Source of the DNA: Paenibacillus harenae
GTDB taxonomy: Bacteria > Bacillota > Bacilli > Paenibacillales > Paenibacillaceae
Length of the DNA stretch: 64,000 nucleotides
Assembly (NCBI RefSeq): GCF_030812415.1
Contig: NZ_JAUSST010000004.1
Location: 248,001-312,000, forward strand
Direction of reading: 5' to 3'
The translations under genes were made by a program, and so were the position numbers. This document shows, piece after piece, positions 61,051 through 64,000 of this stretch. Each line of letters begins with the position of its first letter. The stretch's first letter is position 1. The notes beneath the pieces were generated by a model. That model was not told the origin of the DNA and ran no database searches. It saw only the letters and a list, made by a program, of their open reading frames with translations.

Positions 61051-61542
61051 ATGAACGAATTACAGTTGAAAGTGCTCGAGCTGCTTAAAGAAGACGCGCG
61101 CAGAGATGCCGAATTGATCGCCACGATGTTGGCCGCGCCAGTAGAGGAAGTGAAGGAAGCGATCGCTTATCTCGAGAAAGAGCATGTGATCGTAAAGTAT
61201 GCGACAGTCGTGAACTGGAGTAAAGTGGATGACGAGAAAGTAACGGCGCTCATCGAGGTTCAGATTACGCCGGAACGCGGGCGCGGGTTCGAAGGCATAG
61301 CGGAGCGGATATACTTATATCCGGAAGTGAAATCGGTATACCTCATGAGCGGAGCTTATGATTTATGCGTCGAGGTAGAAGGCAAAAATTTAAAAGAGGT
61401 CGCCTCTTTTGTATCCAATAAATTATCGCCGATTGATGCGGTGTTATCGACCAAAACATTTTTTATTTTGAAAAAATATAAACAGGACGGCATTATCTTC
61501 GAGGAGCACGAAGGTGACCATCGGTTGATGGTTTCGCCGTAA
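61051..61542 (+). CDS. Lrp/AsnC-family transcriptional regulator
   Basis: 163 residues. The N-terminal helix-turn-helix (LKVLELLKEDARRDAELIAT) and the C-terminal RAM domain (LIEVQITPERGRGFEGIAER, then GAYDLCVEVEGKNLKEVASF) fit the Lrp fold, which binds amino acids. Probably regulates the aminotransferase 20 bp downstream. Confidence 0.93.
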   Translation: MNELQLKVLELLKEDARRDAELIATMLAAPVEEVKEAIAYLEKEHVIVKYATVVNWSKVDDEKVTALIEVQITPERGRGFEGIAERIYLYPEVKSVYLMSGAYDLCVEVEGKNLKEVASFVSNKLSPIDAVLSTKTFFILKKYKQDGIIFEEHEGDHRLMVSP

Positions 61543-61562
61543 CAAAACAAAGGGTGATGGTA

Positions 61563-62783
61563 ATGATAAAAGGTGAAGAACAGTTAACATCTACCCCCGT
61601 GCAGCGTCATACGATGGCTGATTATTTGTCTCCCCTTGTGAGAGACATTAAACCGTCGGGTATCCGTCGGTTTTTTGATTTAGTCAGCACGCGCAAGGAT
61701 GTCATTACGCTCGGGGTTGGCGAGCCCGATTTTGTAACGCCTTGGCATGTCCGCGAGGCAGCCGTGTACGCGCTGGAAATCGGCAAGACGCAATATACGT
61801 CCAATGCCGGCATGCCGGAGCTTCGCGAAGCGATCGGACAATATTTGAACGACCAGTTCGCCGTGGAATACAATCCGGCGAGCGAGATTCTCGTGACCGT
61901 TGGAGGCAGCGAGGCGATTGACCTTGCGTTGCGCGCATTGATTGCTCCAGGCGACGAAATTCTTATTCCGGAGCCTTGTTATATATCGTACTCTCCGATT
62001 ACGACGCTTAGCGGAGGAGTTGCAGTAGGCGTCGAGACGTTCGCGGAGGATCAATTCAAGCTCAAGGCGGAGACGCTTCGGGCAGCGCTAACGCCGCGTT
62101 CCAAAGTACTTATACTCTGTTATCCAAGCAACCCGACCGGCGGCATCATGACTTATGAGGATTGGCTTCCTATTGCGAAGCTCGTCGAGGAGAAGGATTT
62201 GATCGTAATTTCCGACGAAATCTATGCCGAGCTGACGTACGGAGAGAAGCATGTGAGCTTTGCTGCTATGCCGGGCATGAAGGATCGTACGATTCTCGTT
62301 AGCGGCTTCTCCAAAGCGTTCGCTATGACTGGTTGGCGGATGGGCTACGCTTGCGGGCACTCCGATATTTTGTCCGCGATGCTGAAGATTCATCAATATA
62401 CGGTTATGTGCGCGCCGATCATGGCTCAATACGCAGCGCTTGAAGCGTTGCAGCACGGCCTGGAGGAGAAGGACCGGATGGTCGAGGCGTACAACCAGCG
62501 CCGTAGACTGGTCGTCAAGGGCTTCCGCGATATCGGCCTTCAATGCCATGAGCCGCAGGGCGCGTTCTACGCGTTCCCATCGGTTGTATCCACAGGCTTA
62601 TCGAGCGAAGAGTTCGCTCAGCGTCTGCTGGAGGAAGCGGGAGTGGCAGCCGTGCCCGGCGACGTATTCGGGCTCGGCGGCGAAGGTCATCTTCGCTGCT
62701 CCTACGCGACCTCCGTTGCGAACTTGACCGAGGCGCTTGATCGGATCGGACAATTCGTTTATAAGGTGAATCAGCAGCGCTGA
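61563..62783 (+). CDS. Class I/II aminotransferase (YugH/PatA-like)
   Basis: 406 residues. SGFSKAFAMTGWRMGY holds the PLP lysine (Lys251), with NPTGG and SDEIYAELTYGEK upstream. Acts on aspartate/aromatic-type or N-acetyl-LL-diaminopimelate substrates in relatives; not resolved here. ATG 61563 preferred over GTG 61554 and ATG 61557 by its distance from AAAGGG. Confidence 0.92.
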   Translation: MIKGEEQLTSTPVQRHTMADYLSPLVRDIKPSGIRRFFDLVSTRKDVITLGVGEPDFVTPWHVREAAVYALEIGKTQYTSNAGMPELREAIGQYLNDQFAVEYNPASEILVTVGGSEAIDLALRALIAPGDEILIPEPCYISYSPITTLSGGVAVGVETFAEDQFKLKAETLRAALTPRSKVLILCYPSNPTGGIMTYEDWLPIAKLVEEKDLIVISDEIYAELTYGEKHVSFAAMPGMKDRTILVSGFSKAFAMTGWRMGYACGHSDILSAMLKIHQYTVMCAPIMAQYAALEALQHGLEEKDRMVEAYNQRRRLVVKGFRDIGLQCHEPQGAFYAFPSVVSTGLSSEEFAQRLLEEAGVAAVPGDVFGLGGEGHLRCSYATSVANLTEALDRIGQFVYKVNQQR

Positions 62784-62804
62784 TCGAATCCGAATGTTTG
62801 TATG

Positions 62805-62840
62805 AAGCAGCAGGAAGGAGTGACATCCGGCCTGCTGCTT
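62805..62840 (+). terminator. Hairpin after the aminotransferase
   Basis: AAGCAGCAGG and CCTGCTGCTT are perfect 10-bp inverted repeats; the T-run after them is short (CTTTCG), so terminator strength is uncertain. Confidence 0.55.
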
Positions 62841-62943
62841 TCGTGCGTGTATGTGCAGGAACATACTGCCTCGAGCGCCTCAAGGGGGCTTTTTATGGTA
62901 TAGTGGGAACAGAAGATAGAGAGGCTTGGAAGGGTGCGATAAC

Positions 62944-63540
62944 ATGAAGTTGTACACGAGAACGGGCGACAAGGGCCAGACATCCTTGATCGGGGGACGT
63001 GTCCGGAAGGACGACGCGCGAGTCGAAGCGTACGGTACGATTGATGAGCTGAACAGCTTCGTCGGCGTCGCGGCGGCGGAAGCGGCTAAGCATGAGGGAC
63101 TTGCAGAGCTGGTTGATCGCTTGATCGTCATCCAGCATGAGCTGTTCGATTGCGGCTCCGATCTTGCTTATGCGAAGGAGGGAGCGCCGCTTAAGCTGGA
63201 TGCGGAGCCGGCTTCGCGATTGGAAGAGTGGATTGACGAGTATACGGAGGAAGCGCCTGAGCTGCTTAAGTTTATTTTGCCTGGAGGAACCGCGTTGTCC
63301 TCGGCCTTGCATGCGTGCAGAACGGTATGCCGCAGAGCCGAGCGGCGCGTGGTGTCGCTCGCGCTCGCGGCTTCGCATCCGGTAAGCGAGGATGTCCAAG
63401 CCTACTTGAACCGGTTGTCGGATTTCTTCTTCGCTGCGGCACGCGTGGCGAATGCGAGACTCGGCGTTGCCGATACGGAATATGAGCGGAGCGCGGAAGT
63501 GTTCCGCACGGGCAAGAGCAAGGGTTCGGGTAAGCAATGA
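62944..63540 (+). CDS. Cob(I)yrinic acid a,c-diamide adenosyltransferase, PduO type
   Basis: 198 residues. Starts KLYTRTGDKGQTSLIGGRVR, with VEAYGTIDELNSFVG and the C-terminal RRAERRVVSLA, all PduO-type adenosyltransferase hallmarks. Transfers the adenosyl group of ATP to cob(I)alamin. GGAAGGGTG precedes the ATG at 62944. No B12 riboswitch seen. Overlaps the rluA-type gene. Confidence 0.93.
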   Translation: MKLYTRTGDKGQTSLIGGRVRKDDARVEAYGTIDELNSFVGVAAAEAAKHEGLAELVDRLIVIQHELFDCGSDLAYAKEGAPLKLDAEPASRLEEWIDEYTEEAPELLKFILPGGTALSSALHACRTVCRRAERRVVSLALAASHPVSEDVQAYLNRLSDFFFAAARVANARLGVADTEYERSAEVFRTGKSKGSGKQ

Positions 63541-64000
63541 TGCTAGAGAATGAGCTTGAACTGGAGCGTTTATATTACAAGCCGCTCATCGTGCGGGTAG
63601 ATAAGAATGATGACGGCAAGCAAGTCCGCACCGTACTGGAGCGCAAGCTTGGCGTATCCCGCAAGCTGCTGTCTCAGGTGAAGCTGACCGAGCATGGACT
63701 GACCGTGAACGAGCAGCGCGTCTATACGACGGCAACCGTGGCGGAGGGCGACGTTATTCGCGTCCGCATGCTGCGCGAGCAATCCGACGATATATTGCCG
63801 GAGCCGATGCCGCTGGAGATCGTCTTCGAGGACGATGATCTGATGATCGTCAATAAACAGGCCGGCATTGTCGTGCATCCGACCCATGGCCATTATACGG
63901 GAACGCTGGCGAACGGCGTCGTCTATCATTGGAGGGAGAAGGGGGAACGCGTCCGGTTCAGGCCGGTGCATCGGCTGGACGAGGACACTTCCGGTCTTGT
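63537..64000 (+). CDS. RluA-family pseudouridine synthase, truncated by the window end
   Basis: About 154 residues visible. An S4-like N-terminal domain (VRTVLERKLGVSRKLLSQVK) is followed by the catalytic domain with VNKQAGIVVHPTHGHYTGTL and RPVHRLDEDTSGLV, where HRLDxDTSG contains the catalytic Asp. Modifies uridine in rRNA or tRNA. The ATG overlaps the PduO stop by 4 bp; the next codon is also ATG. Confidence 0.93.
   Translation, partial: MMLENELELERLYYKPLIVRVDKNDDGKQVRTVLERKLGVSRKLLSQVKLTEHGLTVNEQRVYTTATVAEGDVIRVRMLREQSDDILPEPMPLEIVFEDDDLMIVNKQAGIVVHPTHGHYTGTLANGVVYHWREKGERVRFRPVHRLDEDTSGL

Overview
The window looks like a chromosomal segment of an endospore-forming, Gram-positive Paenibacillaceae bacterium (Paenibacillus or Cohnella type). 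The reasons are a moderately GC-rich genome with strong AGGAGG-type ribosome sites and some TTG starts, a gerB-gerA-gerC germinant receptor operon, CotF- and CotH-type coat genes, a T-box-controlled pheS-pheT, zapA and mutS2 in the usual Bacillales neighbourhood, and LiaR/DegU-type two-component genes. No tRNA, rRNA, CRISPR array, integrase or transposase was seen.

Layout. 0-5 kb: a partial AraC regulator, a gamma-glutamylcyclotransferase-like gene, a small conserved ORF, a CopD-type membrane protein and a histidine kinase/response regulator pair. 5.1-7.2 kb: a three-gene partner-switching cassette (RsbW-like anti-sigma kinase, STAS anti-anti-sigma factor, GAF-SpoIIE phosphatase). 7.2-32.5 kb: a phage-tail-like extracellular contractile injection system (eCIS): AAA+ ATPase, DUF4255 cap protein, Ig-like protein, sheath, tube, tail-assembly chaperone and DUF6760, second tube, a giant repetitive protein in the Afp6 position, LysM, gp27-like, gp5-like, gp25, two gp6-like wedges, tail protein I, and a fibre-like conserved protein. 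A DUF4280 (PAAR-like) tip gene and a membrane-anchored MORN-repeat gene lie on the other strand. 32.7-38.7 kb: a membrane protein with a degenerate class III cyclase domain, a 48-residue ORF, and an NTT-like transporter/HEAT/degenerate cNMP-binding fusion. 38.7-53.3 kb: T-box, pheS, pheT, a ZapA fused to a very long coiled coil, a repeat-filled intergenic region, SDR, cupredoxin lipoprotein, holin-like protein, mutS2, DUF350, zinc-ribbon protein and MFS. 53.4-64 kb: cysK, CotH kinase, coat-like protein, gerBAC, coat proteins, Lrp, aminotransferase, PduO-type adenosyltransferase and a partial RluA.

How it may work together. The partner-switch cassette runs straight into the eCIS ATPase, suggesting that stress signalling controls the particle. 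A perfect -10 promoter precedes the structural genes. A hairpin before the sheath and a strong terminator after sheath-tube would make the abundant parts in excess of the baseplate. Two large nested palindromes fill the gap after that terminator. In the baseplate half, the chaperone gene ends in a T TTT TTG heptamer and the DUF6760 frame has no well-placed start codon, which points to a programmed -1 frameshift like that of P2 gpE/E'.

The most unusual items are this frameshift, the 1060-residue protein with nine-plus 14-residue repeats (a likely tape measure whose length could vary), the nested palindromes, the DUF4280-MORN membrane pair, the neighbouring pseudo-cyclase and pseudo-cNMP-sensor, the ZapA coiled-coil fusion, and intergenic arrays with about 51/62-bp spacing.
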